From Alentia gelatinosa (lineage: Eukaryota > Annelida > Polychaeta > Phyllodocida > Polynoidae): a DNA stretch of 64,000 bases. The first letter of the stretch is position 1, and every line of letters starts with the position of its first letter. This document shows positions 12,201 to 22,869 of this stretch, in pieces. The stretch lies in contig OX465587.1 of assembly GCA_950022655.1 (NCBI GenBank), positions 23,501,716 to 23,565,715 of the forward strand, in the 5' to 3' direction. The notes under the pieces were generated by a model. That model saw nothing but the letters and a program-made list of their open reading frames with translations. It was not told the origin of the DNA and ran no database searches. A program made the translations under genes and the position numbers.

Positions 12201-15200
12201 TTTTCAATTCATTGTAGACATGTACATGCGTATAAATACACACTAGCAACTGGTTCTGGATACTATTGGCCGTATTCTCAGAGAAGTTAGCACGTAGTAA
12301 AATGCGAGCAAATACGAGGATATTGCAGTCAACTCCGAGGACATAACATACGGAAACTGGCTTACTGTCTTCGTACGTCAAAAATACGCAGTAAAATTAT
12401 TGATCAGATACATCCCGATGCCGAAGGTAGAGGGATGTATCTGATGAATAATTTTACCAAGTATTTTGACATACTAAGACAGTGAGCCCGTTTTCGTATT
12501 ATTATGTACCTAAAAATGGCAAACTTTTAGCTAGTCACGTGATCATATACCCCGTACGTCAGAGTGTGACGTACGGCTATACATACGTCATGGGTAGCAA
12601 CGGGCAATATGTGTGGGTCATACGGCCATAGGTATATAATAATATTCATACTCCATTCACACTGAGAACATACATTTTATTCATAGTAGGTTAAATCTTT
12701 AAGTACATTAATTTGTTTTATATCAACAGATGATTCTTACACATCCAGCTCTCCATCATTTGTATGGCTAATATCTCATTTTTAGCTCTTTCTTTGAAAA
12801 TGCCATTTCTTTCCAACCTCTGAGTTTCTTTACACAACAGATTTCAAGATTTAGCCCCCACATAAAAAGGCGTTCCTTTAAAACACTCAGTGTTTGGCTT
12901 CTTTATTTCAAGAACTATTTTGTCCACAGCCCTGATAGTATGTTTCCCTTTTGGTCAGTTCTTTTATCTGGAGCCCATCATTGCATAAGTTGCATGGTAT
13001 GGTAATATGTTCAATATTCAAGCTTCCTATCCTACATTCGGTATGCACATCTTCAACATGCATCTCTTGGTTTCTTAATTTTGTTTGGGATACGAGGCTG
13101 ACAGGTCTGTCTCCAGTAGGATGGCTTACCATGAGGTTTCCGTGAGGCGTTGTGGATGGTCAAGGACGAGGCGTTCTACAAGTGTGGTCACATTCTGCAG
13201 AGCTAAAAACAGCAAAGACCACAGCCACTTGTTAGAAATAAAATCAAATACATAACAGAATCATGTGATAAACTTTGCATTTGATATAACTTTTGACTCA
13301 TCTCATTGGAATCCGGTCTAATCATTTACTGATTCCAGAGAATATTTGGAAAACTTTCATTTCAACATATGTAAAGAATATGGATCACAAGACATCATCG
13401 TAATTTTGCTCAAGGTTGTGTACAAGAAGAATTAGTGGCCAAAGGACTGCTTTACATCCAAAAATGGTGTCTATAGTATTCAGCATACTTTACCGTTGCT
13501 GACACTAGATAAATAACAGCACACTTTGTCATTACAGATAGTAAATGAACAACATCACACTTTCTATTACGTATATTAAATTAATGGTAACATTTTACAT
13601 TATAAATCTTGGATACAAAACTAATACAGACCTTCATCTGGGGCAGACGCCAGGAATCGACTGTTCACAAACAGTTGTTTATCCATGTCCAAAATAACGG
13701 GCCAGACAGAGCCAAGTTTTGACTCTAAAAACAATGGAGATCATTTTTTAAGAATTTCACTCAGGCTGACAAGAGCAATTATCAAAATTCAACATTCTAG
13801 TATTGAAATAGTACAGGTTTGTTAAACTATACACGTGAACGATAAGAACGTCACTCTTTCTCAAACTAAACCTAGTCTTCATTAGAAGTATTATTTTGTC
13901 TTTTTTTTTTCAAGCATCGGTTTGACATGGAGGTGTTTCAGCCACGTTCTATTAATCTTCATTAGAAGTATACATGTATGATGTATACATGTGTCCTTTG
14001 TGACAACATTAGGGAAGATCGCTGCATATGTGTGAAAAATGTTCGTCGTAAAACCCTGTTTATTGAATTTAAAAAAAAAAAAAAAAAAAAAAAATATTGT
14101 GAGCTCACTCGAGCTAAACACTGAGATCACTCCTATCACGGGCCTGACTACAGTGAGACTTACCTGCTTGGATATCGGCCACTGAGAGTTTGGTGAGCAG
14201 ACAGGCTGCAGCGACTCCCTCCGCGACGACAGAAACCTGTGTCTGCTGGGTAACAGCGCGCTCCACGGTCTGCGTCAACAGCGTGATGAGTTCCATGGCC
14301 TGCATGAGCCGGTCACCTGGACCGCCAAACACGATCAATACTATATATCACAATCAACTAGTTATTTATCTAAGTTTCTATCCTTACATTTGTTATTGTT
14401 AGGACCTGTTTGGCCATGTCTCTATTCACAGACATTTATCTCAGTATCAGGTGAGCACTGTGGATGAAAAGCGTCGAGAAGGGTATGTAATATGGGAGTA
14501 TCAGATCAAACCCGTGATCATATGAAAGCCCACTAGCGCTGGCTAAATTGAAATGCTACCTCATCCCAATATTGGCAACTTAAAACACAGTACATTTTTC
14601 ACTAGAAAACGTTCTTGATTTATAGAGTAATGTCTATTAGACATACTGTAAGAATTCCTCTAAAACAGCAGTTATTCACTATAAATATCATGTCCTGGCA
14701 GATTTTCAATCCTAGCTTGTCGCTCACCATCACCGATGGTACTTGAAGTTTGTTTGTTTGGGTAGTTTAACGTCGAATTTGTTCAATTAGACTTGGTATT
14801 TAATGTAAATGGCCCACCTCACCATAAAATGAAGCAGGAGGATTTCTAGCTTTTTTCTTTTATTAACGGTTTCTTTCTTATTTGATTGGGAGCTTACGAA
14901 GTGACCTTCAAAAGCAATCTGCATAGTGATGATTTTCTACCCTTCTTTCGTGATTTCATACTAACCTGAGAAGGCTACGTTCATACACTGGAGATAAGCA
15001 TTCTTCACTGCGGACGTGGAGGATTTAAGACCTAGCCCAGTCTGAGAAGAATTAATGAGAAATACATATCATCAATGAATGGAAAGGCTGGAATTTTTAT
15101 CATAAACAGTACATTTCTTTCTCACATATATCTAAATTTCGAGCTGCACAATGGACACGTAGAAATTCAAATCTACTATGTATGGATTTGAGACGACTGC

Positions 15201-18200
15201 AACAGAAAGATACTAATTTAATTAAAAAGTTTCAACTCAATTTTGAAATATGAGTAGCAGCTGCTAATTGCTCAGGCTTGAGTAAACTGAAGGCCATCAG
15301 AAAATACCTGCTGGCTTACCTTGAACCACTGGACCAGCTTTACCGGTAACTGGCCGATGAACTTGTGACTCCAAAGAGTTAACATGTTCAGTGCGTGCAC
15401 CAGAGTTCCCTCATGTACTGCAACAAAAAACGGTCACTTATTCCACATGTCTGCCCTTAGAGGCGTGCTTAAATAGGGCTAAGTACAGATCTTCTTCCGA
15501 AAACCTATAGAATGCTTTAATTCAAGTACATCAAATCATAACGCATTTACTTATAAAGAAACTCATATGGCGAAAATAATGAGTATTGCCACAGCGATAT
15601 GTCCTCATTTAAGCTGATTTTTTTTAGAAATAAGAAGCCCCATCTCCAGGGATACACCTCGTGTCAACAGCCATATGCGAAATCAATCATCATCTATACA
15701 AATATATAGGGGGTAAATAATCAATATATGTAAAAATGATGACAACAAACTGGAGATGGAAACCTGTTTAAATTTGTCACAAAGTCAATATTAAATTAAA
15801 AAAACCCATTTTTTCCCCTTTAAACTAAGATTTATTAATAATTCATTAAACTCTCAGTATACCAATAAAAAATACAAGAGCAAGACATGGGAGACTTACC
15901 CTCCTGTCCGAGGAAGGAGACGAAGAGTTCAGCAACCTCCGAGCTGAGGCCGTTGAGGGCGGCGGCTCCGCTGACCGTGTGCTGACTCAGTTTGCCGATC
16001 CCCGTTAGCATCCAGAGACGCTGCTCGGTCACAGTCAGTTTGCCCTCAGATCCTGACACCAACATATCAACAATGTAGCAAAGTCCAATCGTTCAGTTTC
16101 TCTGTGGTCACTTTTTTATGAGGGTGTAGCTGAATGTTGTTTTTGTTCATAGAGGTTTGGAGCAAATTATCATGCCGCGTCTAATACAATTTTGAGATTT
16201 CTTATCAGATGAATGTTTACTATACGAGGCTGACAGGTCTGCCTCCAGCAAGATGCACAAAAAAATCTGATCAGATGAAAATTAGGCCATTCAAAAAAAA
16301 AAATCAAAAAAAAAATCTTCTAAAATCGTTTTTGCAGATGCGCGCGATGATGAGAAACAAGTTTTTTTTTTTTTAGTGGCCTAAGGTTACAATTTTTTTT
16401 CAATTTTTTAATTAGAGGTAATATCGACATGGTAGCAGCCTTATCTGTTTCTGATTTCGCCATGTACGATGTTTCTTCATCTAACCCCAAAATCATGGTA
16501 TATCGTAGGTGGATATAAGGTAAGAGGACATGGAGAATTTTACTGTGCGCATCACTAAACCCATTTCTTCACTAAACTCCTCTCATTTCATACGTACCAT
16601 TGAGCACCCCAAAGTAGTGTTTGACGAGTCCCTGCACTGCGTCCGGATCGCTGCACTGCTTGGCTAGGTTCTGTGAGCCCTGGGCCGCCACCTCACACAT
16701 CCAGCCCTCCTTGGAGTGTAGATGCTCTGTCACAGAAATCACCATGTTTTACACATCACGCACCGCACCAGTTAGGTAGCAGATCTCTCTCGATTCTCAT
16801 TTAATCCTAAATTAAAACCATCACGTATGTTCTTTGCCGTGCGGATAACATCATCTATTCTCTCGCACAATCATAAGTAAACCACTTTACAACTCAGTTT
16901 GAAAAGACTAATACTTAGGTTTTAGGTGAAGTTTCATAATTATCATATCAATATTTTGATTGAATGATTGTTGAGGTGAAGTTATCTCATATTTTCTATT
17001 TATTTCGAAGCAATCAATTAGGAAGTAGATAGATTAACATCTGAACGGGAGAAGCAGCAACCATGATTTTAAAATAATTATAAAAAAAATATATAACCAT
17101 TTATTTCGAAGCATTACCAGAAGCAAACGTATCTGCGTATTGTTTATTCCTTCGATATAACTCCTAAATATTCATTCTTACGGGCAAGGGCTTTTCCTAA
17201 ATCCAGTGAATAAGGACTCAGGTCGATCGATACGTGTCCCAACAGATAGGCAAATCCTGAAAAAGACAAAAGATAGAAACATTAAACTACTTTAATTCTT
17301 CTGGATACATTTAACTTTCTGATGTATCTATCAGTATAATATTTCATTTATCAATGCCTATGTTTGTTCTTGTTCCACATCAACATACCTTGTAGTATAA
17401 TCTCTGGGTTTCGTAGCATAGAACGGTCTATGGCAGGCATCAGGATCCCTTTGAAGTCCTCGTGCGAGATTTGACGAAGGAGATGTTTGCAGTTCACCTA
17501 ATACAATCATGTATAAGAGTTATAATCATATAAACAGCTATATCAATGACCGATCCCACCGTATAACTGTCGCAAAAGAACGATTTATTATGCCATGAAA
17601 CCGAATATCAGTAGAAACTGACAAATTCAAATCGTATTTGTTTTATTGAATCAAAATCAATACATTAGAATACATGCAAAATCCTATATATCACAACTGA
17701 CATAGTTTTTGTTTGACAATCATAATAATAAACGCACCTTTTCGGTGATTTAAAGGAAACACATCGCAACTATATTACATTATATACATGAATGGATTAT
17801 GAAGTTAAATATGCTGATGCGTTTTCCAGTGTGAACCAATTAGAATTGAGGTAGTAATTTAAGCACTTACCAACAAATGCACACTGGGTTTTGTCCGAGT
17901 GGCCACAACCTGCTTGACATATATTTCGATAAATGGTCCCTGTTGAAAATAAATATATAACAAGTGCATGAAAGAATAAATGTTGATTTTCAAATAAATA
18001 AATCCGTAAACACCACGGACTTAAGCAAATAACTTGTAATTTAAGAAAATAAAACTGAATTTAGCACACATTTCAATTTCAAATCACAGGAAACCGTACC
18101 CCATATGCATTTTTTTTTATCTTTTAGTAACCACAGAGTGCTATACAATTCTCTACGAAGTTATCCTTGAATTTAGATTATGCTCTCATAATTGTTCGTG

Positions 18201-21200
18201 TTGTTGACAAACCATTTTCTCGTATTATGTTCATGACGACGGTTGTTAGAAAAATCACTTTTGTGCCATGTGAAAACGATAATGTCTTGTAGACTGGAAT
18301 AAATATCGGAATGTAAAATGCAAATCTGACGTTCACTACTGAGGTGTGGATTGCACTTATACAAGATTAAAGCGCACCCACCTTCACCTTGTTGAGCGTG
18401 TCGTGGTCCTTGGAGCTGGCCAGGTAGCGCATGATGAATGACGTTAGCGCCACCATGTACATGTTCTGTTCCAGTGACTTCAGCACTTCCGCGTACTGCA
18501 GAGCTGACCCTGGCACCTAAAGTCAAAGGGCAAAAGTTAACCCTGTAACCATATCATCACTAACCCCAACAATATTAACGGCTTGAATTCCACCTCCCTT
18601 CATATTTTTGCTGAAACATATAATTTCAATAGTGAGGAGGTAGTGGTGAAGAAATGATTCGGATTTAGAAGGGGATTAAGAATACGAGGCACATACACTT
18701 CTTAACACAGCCGATGCTACCTTGAAAGTCTAGCGGATTTAGAATGGGGCAAAGTATGATAAGAAGAGGTTAAAGATACGTCAAGGTACATTTACTGTAT
18801 GATACATTTTTGATGGATCTTTTTTGTTTCTTTATTTTTTTGGGGGTTAGAGCTTTTAAAAAAAGGAAAAAGAGTGCACTTACCTGCTTCCAGATTCTGC
18901 GGATTTTTCTGTAGGCTCCCTCTGAAATACTATTCTTCTGTGCTGCCAACGCTCCATACAGCAGCAAACACTGCATTGATACCTTTGATAAACCAAAAGA
19001 AGCCCGTACTATTACATCACAGAAATTGTTGCGACTCAAGGTGTGGCCTCAAATATACGAGAACTTTAATATCTTTTGCCTTCATCTCAACATTTCAATC
19101 ATGTTAAATTCTTAGGTGTCTGTATGAGACAACCGATTCTTACAAAGTGGCTTAAATTCAATCGACACGATTCAATTTGATGGGGTATATATCCTGACTT
19201 TAAAATAATTGTTTTCATCTAGATATTTAGAGCGAGCGCAAGAACAGTGGTAGACTTGCTCAAGTCACTGATTATGGACATTCAGTAAATGATTAAACAA
19301 AATTCGGACAAACCTTCCCTTTGGTGGCACAGGAACCTGTAGCACGGGGAAGGGGGGGGGGGGGTAATGTGGAGAGTACAGGGACTGAAGCCAGTCTAGA
19401 ACAGTGGTACAAGATGGGACCCGATCTCAAACTCTAATTATCTGCTCAAAAGGACCATTCAAACTTTATGGAAACCTCCGGGATTATTTTATACTTACCA
19501 GTTTCCCAAAGGTGTCTCCAGTCATTTCTGCTTCGGTTTTGAAACCTACTCTCACCAAATGGCAAGTCCATCCAAGAGCGTTAAGCGCCGTTCCGGACGC
19601 GAGTGCGCTAAACATAAAAGGTTTAAACGAATTCTGATTAACCTCGTAAAATATATATGTATTTGTGCATGATCTAAATACAGTCCTGAATGAAAGAGAA
19701 CCCTTACATCGACGACATTCAAAACTTAGAACCGGTATGAAAGTTCTACTTTAAGTATACAGAACATTCGGAATAAATCATATAAATTCTTTCATAAACA
19801 TTCTTTAATATTCTTGATTTTAATGTATAATCTATTACATTCAATCAATAGCTTGTGGTCATCTATCCCTTCTTCCTTTTACAAACGAGTTACAATTTTG
19901 GTAATCATTCAAGTCCAGTGCAGTGTTACAGATATTACAAAGAGACACACATATAAAATTAGAAAATACGGTTACCATGGAGTGACCTTCTTTTGTTGCT
20001 CTGCCACATCAGACAGAATGCCTAGGAACGCTTTAGTTGTCTTTTGCATGTGATGTTGAGCCAGGGCTTCCACAACCCTGTCGACGGCATAGCGGGATTT
20101 GCCATCCTGGTAGCGTCCCAGCGTGAACATCAAATGTTTCACGATACCTTTCACTGCTGCTTCGGGTAGCTCTATCAAAACCAATGAACAATGAATAGTC
20201 AATATGTCATTTGGCATATCAATCAGAATAACACCGTAGCAAGCAAACGTGGCATCCTGAAAGTGCATACCGATTTTATCATTCTGCCATGTAATCAGGA
20301 AATTCATCAAGAATCTGGAAAAGTGCTACCCGGAGTTCAGCTGTGAGCTAAAATTGTCAAAAAGAAAGTTCAACTTATTTTCTTGTTGCGTTTACATTGA
20401 TTTCAAAAATAGACCTTGGGGCGTCAACTAGCCCGAAGTTCCTGGAAAATTCTGGGAAATTTCATTCCCGGTTATTTGAAGTTGCCCTTAACAGAACCGA
20501 CCCTGCCGCTAAAGAGATAAGGGGTGAATATTGTACCTATAATTATTATAATCAGGGAGTCGAGACTGAGGAAAAAATCGGAAATTTAAAATGGATATAA
20601 AAAAACAAACATTTATAACATTATTTTGAGACAGAATGGTTATGATATTCTATCACGATATTCTAACTCTCTCTGTGTTGCTGATGTATGCTAGTTGTCA
20701 GAATTCTGTGTTTTTGTCAGAAAACATACATCCCTGCATAATCCATTAATAACATTGGTATAAATTTATATGTGTCTGATATTCATTACTACGAGATATA
20801 GTGCCTAACACTTTGAGCACCCCACCTCCCTCAAAGCGAATGTCAGACAACAGACCTAAATCTCAACTGATCCACTCCCTATGTCAGACAACTGACCCAC
20901 CTACTGAGACATCTGACACTAGTCTTGTTCTGCTGCCTAGGACATATGACCCAATATTGTGCTCGTAGTAAGCTAAGTAAAAAAAGAAATTAATAGATGT
21001 TACCCTAGGTAAATCAAAATATAAACTTACCAACTATCTATTAGTCGTTATCTGGTGTTTCTATGCTAATTATTCACATAATTATGACCTGAGATGTACC
21101 TAATATAGTGGCGAGAATAGCAGAGCAGTGCGGCTGCTAGTGTATAATTCAAACTTGGATAGCTTTTGATCTAAATAAGACATTGGGACATTGCAATATA

Positions 21201-22546
21201 GGTATCATTGCATTCGGCTTTAAAGAGACAAATATATGTTCTTAAACAATGTAGCCCAACTGTACCTTTATCATTTAGAGGTTATTATAGTTATTGGAAT
21301 TGGCAGGTGAGACAACTGACCTACCGTTTTCATGTATGTCACTTGTCTTGGGGGGGGGGGGGGGGGGGGAGACTACTGGCCTGAAACTCAACTGGCCCAA
21401 GACAAGTGGCCTACACGAAAACAGTGTGCCAGTTGTCTCACCCTTGACTCAGATGTTTTAAATGGCAAAATGTAAAGGTGTCTCACAAAGGAAAGAAACA
21501 TATGACTATGAAATATATCATCCTCAGATATCTTTTAATTTGCTTATGTTTTTCTGTCTGGAACAATTTGATTATGTGGTGTTTTTTTTCTTTTTCATAA
21601 TGACTAATAAATGGCTGAAACAGCCGGTAAGATTATATTTTGATTTTCCGAAGGTAATTGATGTTGTGTTCCGTTTTTACAGTTTGCTGCAAGAGCAACA
21701 TTAGGGCATTTGTAGTTGTACTACTACTACGCAACGAAACAATACTTGTGCCATATGTCTCAGTTACTGAGACAGTAGATGGGCCAGTTGTCTGACATAG
21801 GAGTGGGCCACTTGGATCAGTTGAGATGATCAGTTGACCTACCCCCCCCCCCCCCCCCCCCTCTAAGATTGTCCATACAATGATACACTGTGATTTGGGT
21901 TCCAACTGGTATAATATACCGGTAAGAAAAAATATCAGGCGAATTTCATTTAACAAATCTGTGCCAGCGGCTTTATTCGGCGGTTTCCTACATTTAACCT
22001 AAATACTCTAGTATTGGGCCATACATCTAACGTTTAATATAGAAAGTTTATATCTATCTAGATCTAGGTCCAGTTTCACTTATTGAAGTTATTCAGTTTC
22101 ACTTCTTCTTTTCCACAGAACTGTTAGAACAATTGAATTGATCTACTATTTAAAATATCACTCCCTTGAGGACTGTCAAAGAGGAAAATAAGGAAGAGGT
22201 TCTCTAAATAATATTTATTGATTATGTCATACAAAATCCAATGAATTACTTGCAAATCTCTGATAAATATGGTTCCTATGGCGAACGTGATTTGTCTGCC
22301 TTGAATTTGAAAGGTACCGTAGTCTATCAATAACAAACCTGGTTTTCCAATGCAGGGTAGCAGATCACCCATAATCTTTTGACGCTCACTCAGCTTCGAG
22401 GTCGTCACCTTGGAGGCGAACTCCTTCAGTGTTTCCGCCATCTGTAAGGCAATGAAATCCACATTAACACACAGGAGAGGATCAGCGGTGTTGCATCAAC
22501 AGACTAAAATCGACCCTCCACGTGAACTTACGTTTGGATCCGCCAT
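1031..22546 (-). CDS. GCN1: GCN1, activator of the eIF2-alpha kinase GCN2 (N-terminal 1274 residues, 28 exons; C-terminus off the left edge)
   Basis: GCN1 is a very large cytosolic HEAT-repeat protein that binds stalled or colliding ribosomes and activates GCN2, leading to eIF2-alpha phosphorylation. Twenty-eight consecutive exons on the minus strand join in frame with GT..AG introns into 3822 nt. The product follows animal GCN1 end to end: an ETLK..FASKVTT start, WTCHLVRV, NLAKQCSDPDAV, SEGKLTV, VHEGTLVHALNML, STSAVKNAYLQCM, LVLDHPQRLT, TPEGELYDKSI, the Lys/Glu-rich RRENKLYSY..KKQQEAMQAQLD segment, EIDVLLIALQSP, LLVDDVIHHE, YQEKLY and GRVVSESPPD. Animal GCN1 has about 2670 residues, so the eEF3-like part and the GCN2-binding region must lie beyond position 1. 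The reading frame is intact throughout. Exons are GC-rich against AT-rich introns. Identity is certain; individual splice sites were chosen by frame and consensus and lack transcript support. Confidence 0.95.
1345..1678 (+). repeat. Two-part foldback element, copy K
   Basis: Starts with TTATCTTAGCC and CCATAGGCTTAACATTAGG, then has a stem whose arms include CTCGTTTGGAGTG and CACTCCAAACTCGATGG, followed by an ACCAAACACTCATCAG tail. It is the same subfamily as the minus-strand copy at 9424-9695. It lies in GCN1 intron 27. Confidence 0.7.
2740..3187. repeat. Minisatellite, 85 bp higher-order period, about five copies
   Basis: CAGTCAGTACTGACATTAAA-type units recur at 2746, 2831, 2916, 3001 and 3084. 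Each 85 bp unit is itself made of roughly 28 bp blocks of the form CAGTC..ATACTGGTGTTTAACACA. It lies in GCN1 intron 26, just upstream (in the gene) of exon 27. Confidence 0.85.
4184..4520. repeat. 136 bp tandem repeat carrying a duplicated exon 25 splice acceptor
   Basis: GTAGCAGCTCAGGGCC starts at 4185, 4321 and 4457, a period of 136 bp. Copies are nearly identical. The first copy is the true 5' end of GCN1 exon 25 and its acceptor (CTGCCCATACAG in gene sense); the other two carry the acceptor plus the first 21 coding bases and then diverge into intron sequence. Confidence 0.9.
4521..4880. repeat. 72-73 bp tandem repeat, five copies
   Basis: GTGCGTATTCGTCTGAACC-type units start at 4525, 4598, 4670, 4743 and 4816. 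An inverted remnant is at about 5015-5040 (TTGGTTCCGACGAAAACGC). It adjoins the 136 bp repeat in the intron upstream of GCN1 exon 25. Confidence 0.88.
5552..5846 (+). repeat. Two-part foldback element, copy C
   Basis: Opens with TTATCTCACCCC, an AGGCTTATCATTGGGAACTC block, later GGGGTGAGATAGA, then a stem with arms around GGTCAAAGAAGTCATTCTCC and GGAGAACGACGACTTTGAC separated by a CTCGGCTGTCACCTCG loop. It ends about 20 bp from the donor of GCN1 exon 24. Confidence 0.8.
7000..7302 (-). mobile_element. MITE with CAGGGATGTCAGTT termini
   Basis: Bounded by CAGGGATGTCAGTT at 7000 and AACTGACATCCCTG ending at 7302. The interior is AT-rich and similar to the copies at 27824, 41506, 42323 and 44887, in inverted orientation (GACCCCAACTGACATCCCTG end on the left). 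No transposase is encoded. It lies in GCN1 intron 23. Confidence 0.75.
9424..9695 (-). repeat. Two-part foldback element, copy L
   Basis: On the minus strand it reads TATCTTAGCCTGG, CCATAGGTTTAACATTAGG, then a stem with TCGTTTGGAGTG against CACTCCAAAGTCGATGG around a CTCGGCTAGCGCCTCG loop. Sister copy to 1345-1678. Confidence 0.75.
9754..10036 (+). repeat. Two-part foldback element, copy D, abutting the GCN1 exon 20 donor
   Basis: TTATCTCACCCC, CCTTAACATTGGGAACTCG, AGGGGTGAGATAAATAC, then a stem (GTTTTGGTCAAAGAAGTCAT near 9911; ACGACTTTGACCAAAACTT near 10002) around a loop with CTCGGTTGTAGCCTCG. Close to copies C and E. The 3' end lies about 3 bp from the splice donor dinucleotide at 10039-10040. 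Confidence 0.82.
10041..16726 (-). CDS. GCN1: GCN1 exons 10-20 (residues 304-774)
   Basis: Coding exons: 16598-16726, 15900-16052, 15320-15417, 14966-15041, 14164-14316, 13632-13724, 13130-13202, 12013-12172, 11181-11352, 10529-10653, 10041-10219. Every junction preserves phase. Conserved stretches include LTGIGKLSQHTVSG (exon 11), QTQVSVVAEGVAAACLL and KLSVADIQA (exon 14), IRKLLSSLGGGK (exon 17) and TPEGELYDKSI (exon 20). Exon 18 has an extended insert rich in proline and acidic residues (VPDPYRDRETPEPSPDA), likely a flexible loop between helical repeats. The exon 20 donor (10039-10040) lies directly against a dispersed foldback element, so intron position +5 onwards is element sequence. Confidence 0.9.
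11015..11110 (+). repeat. Possible tRNA-like SINE fragment
   Basis: Contains a B-box-like GCGTTCGAATCGAC and a paired CGCCGCG..CGCGA context followed by an A-run (AAAAAAAAACCC). No A-box is convincing. It lies in GCN1 intron 18. Confidence 0.25.
11636..11840. other. GC-rich intronic island of unknown nature in GCN1 intron 17
   Basis: A 200 bp stretch richer in GC than its surroundings with CCACCTGG and CCAGGTGG-type words in both orientations. Minus-strand frames are open for 60-95 codons but do not resemble any part of GCN1, whose exons 17 and 18 already join in phase. Probably an old repeat fragment. Confidence 0.35.
12270..12650 (-). repeat. Two-part foldback element, copy J, divergent
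   Basis: Contains a long near-perfect hairpin: arm 12365-12416 (CTGTCTTCGTACGTC.. to ..ATACATCCC) against 12432-12482 (GGGATGTATC.. to ..AAGACAG) with a loop containing GCCGAAGG, the complement of the usual CTTCGGC-type loop. A second hairpin (CCGTACGTCA / TGACGTACGG) is at about 12551-12576. Stem sequence is unlike the other copies, so membership is inferred from architecture and loop. Confidence 0.55.
12660..13129. other. Unassigned part of GCN1 intron 16
   Basis: No exon of GCN1 and no recognisable element termini. A 74-codon minus-strand frame (12908-13132) has no family resemblance I can name. A 27 bp motif beginning TACGAGGCTGACAGGTCTG (13091) recurs at 16224 and, in related form, at 8627 and 38862. 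Confidence 0.5.
17182..22546 (-). CDS. GCN1: GCN1 exons 1-9 (residues 1-303)
   Basis: Coding exons in gene order: 22532-22546, 22339-22441, 19976-20171, 19499-19607, 18884-18982, 18382-18516, 17871-17939, 17389-17497, 17182-17256. Exon 1 codes only MADPN before a GTAAGT donor; exon 2 opens with a second methionine (MAETLKEF), so initiation in exon 2 is possible, but MADPN aligns with the MAADTQ-type start of other GCN1 proteins. Exon 3 is best ended at 19976, donor GTAACC, because this gives the phase-2 end (TG) that the next exon needs. Exon 5 uses the acceptor at 18983-18984, not a possible one about 24 bp upstream in the transcript, because only the former keeps the frame. The segment is alpha-helical HEAT-type sequence with no catalytic motif. 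Confidence 0.9.
20829..21862. repeat. About 1 kb nested inverted repeat in GCN1 intron 2
   Basis: The left arm carries CTCAACTGATCCACTCC and CTATGTCAGACAACTG (20850-20895); the right arm carries the complement (CAGTTGTCTGACATAGGAG, GGATCAGTTGAG) at about 21783-21825. An inner pair at 21305-21450 (GTGAGACAACTGACC..CTTGTCTTGG and CCAAGACAAG..CAGTTGTCTCAC) surrounds a G-run of about 20. The right side ends in a C-run of about 18. No protein is encoded. Confidence 0.75.
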
Positions 22547-22869
22547 GATGGTGGTGCAATAAGACCGATAAGGCGCTTCCGGTTAACAAAATCATAAACT
22601 ATGCAATGGATACTGCTTAGCTTGACGAAAATTAAATCTGAATAAATGTATTATGCCATTACTTTATATTCTAACAGTATACCAAGTCATCAATGTTTTC
22701 TTTTAGGGAAATATCCAATTTATAATTCCGAGCCGGCTAAGTGTCCACAATTTACTTCCGGTTTAAGAGGTCACTGGCCTTGACCTTCATTGCAGCGCGT
22801 ATTTTGACAGCTGTGTGAAAACTATGGGCGGTGTTCGAACTAAGATTTACACTATATTGCACCCGCAAA
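22547..22869. promoter_or_regulatory. Probable bidirectional promoter between GCN1 and RAD51D
   Basis: The two start codons face away from each other 323 bp apart. The gap contains two CTTCCGG cores, GCGCTTCCGGTTAA at 22573-22586 and TTACTTCCGGTTTAA at 22752-22766; this is the ETS-factor consensus typical of housekeeping and bidirectional promoters. No TATA box is evident in the expected place. Transcription starts cannot be located from sequence alone. Confidence 0.65.

Noticed and set aside
19986..19987. Alternative donor of GCN1 exon 3 after GAACAACAAAAGAAG-type codons (GTCACT)
   Set aside because: It gives phase 0, which does not fit the next exon; the GTAACC donor at 19974-19975 gives the needed phase 2.
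22831..22869. In-frame upstream ATG for RAD51D
   Set aside because: It would add 13 residues with no counterpart in the family; [10 protein letters not shown] aligns with the known start. Not excluded, only less likely.
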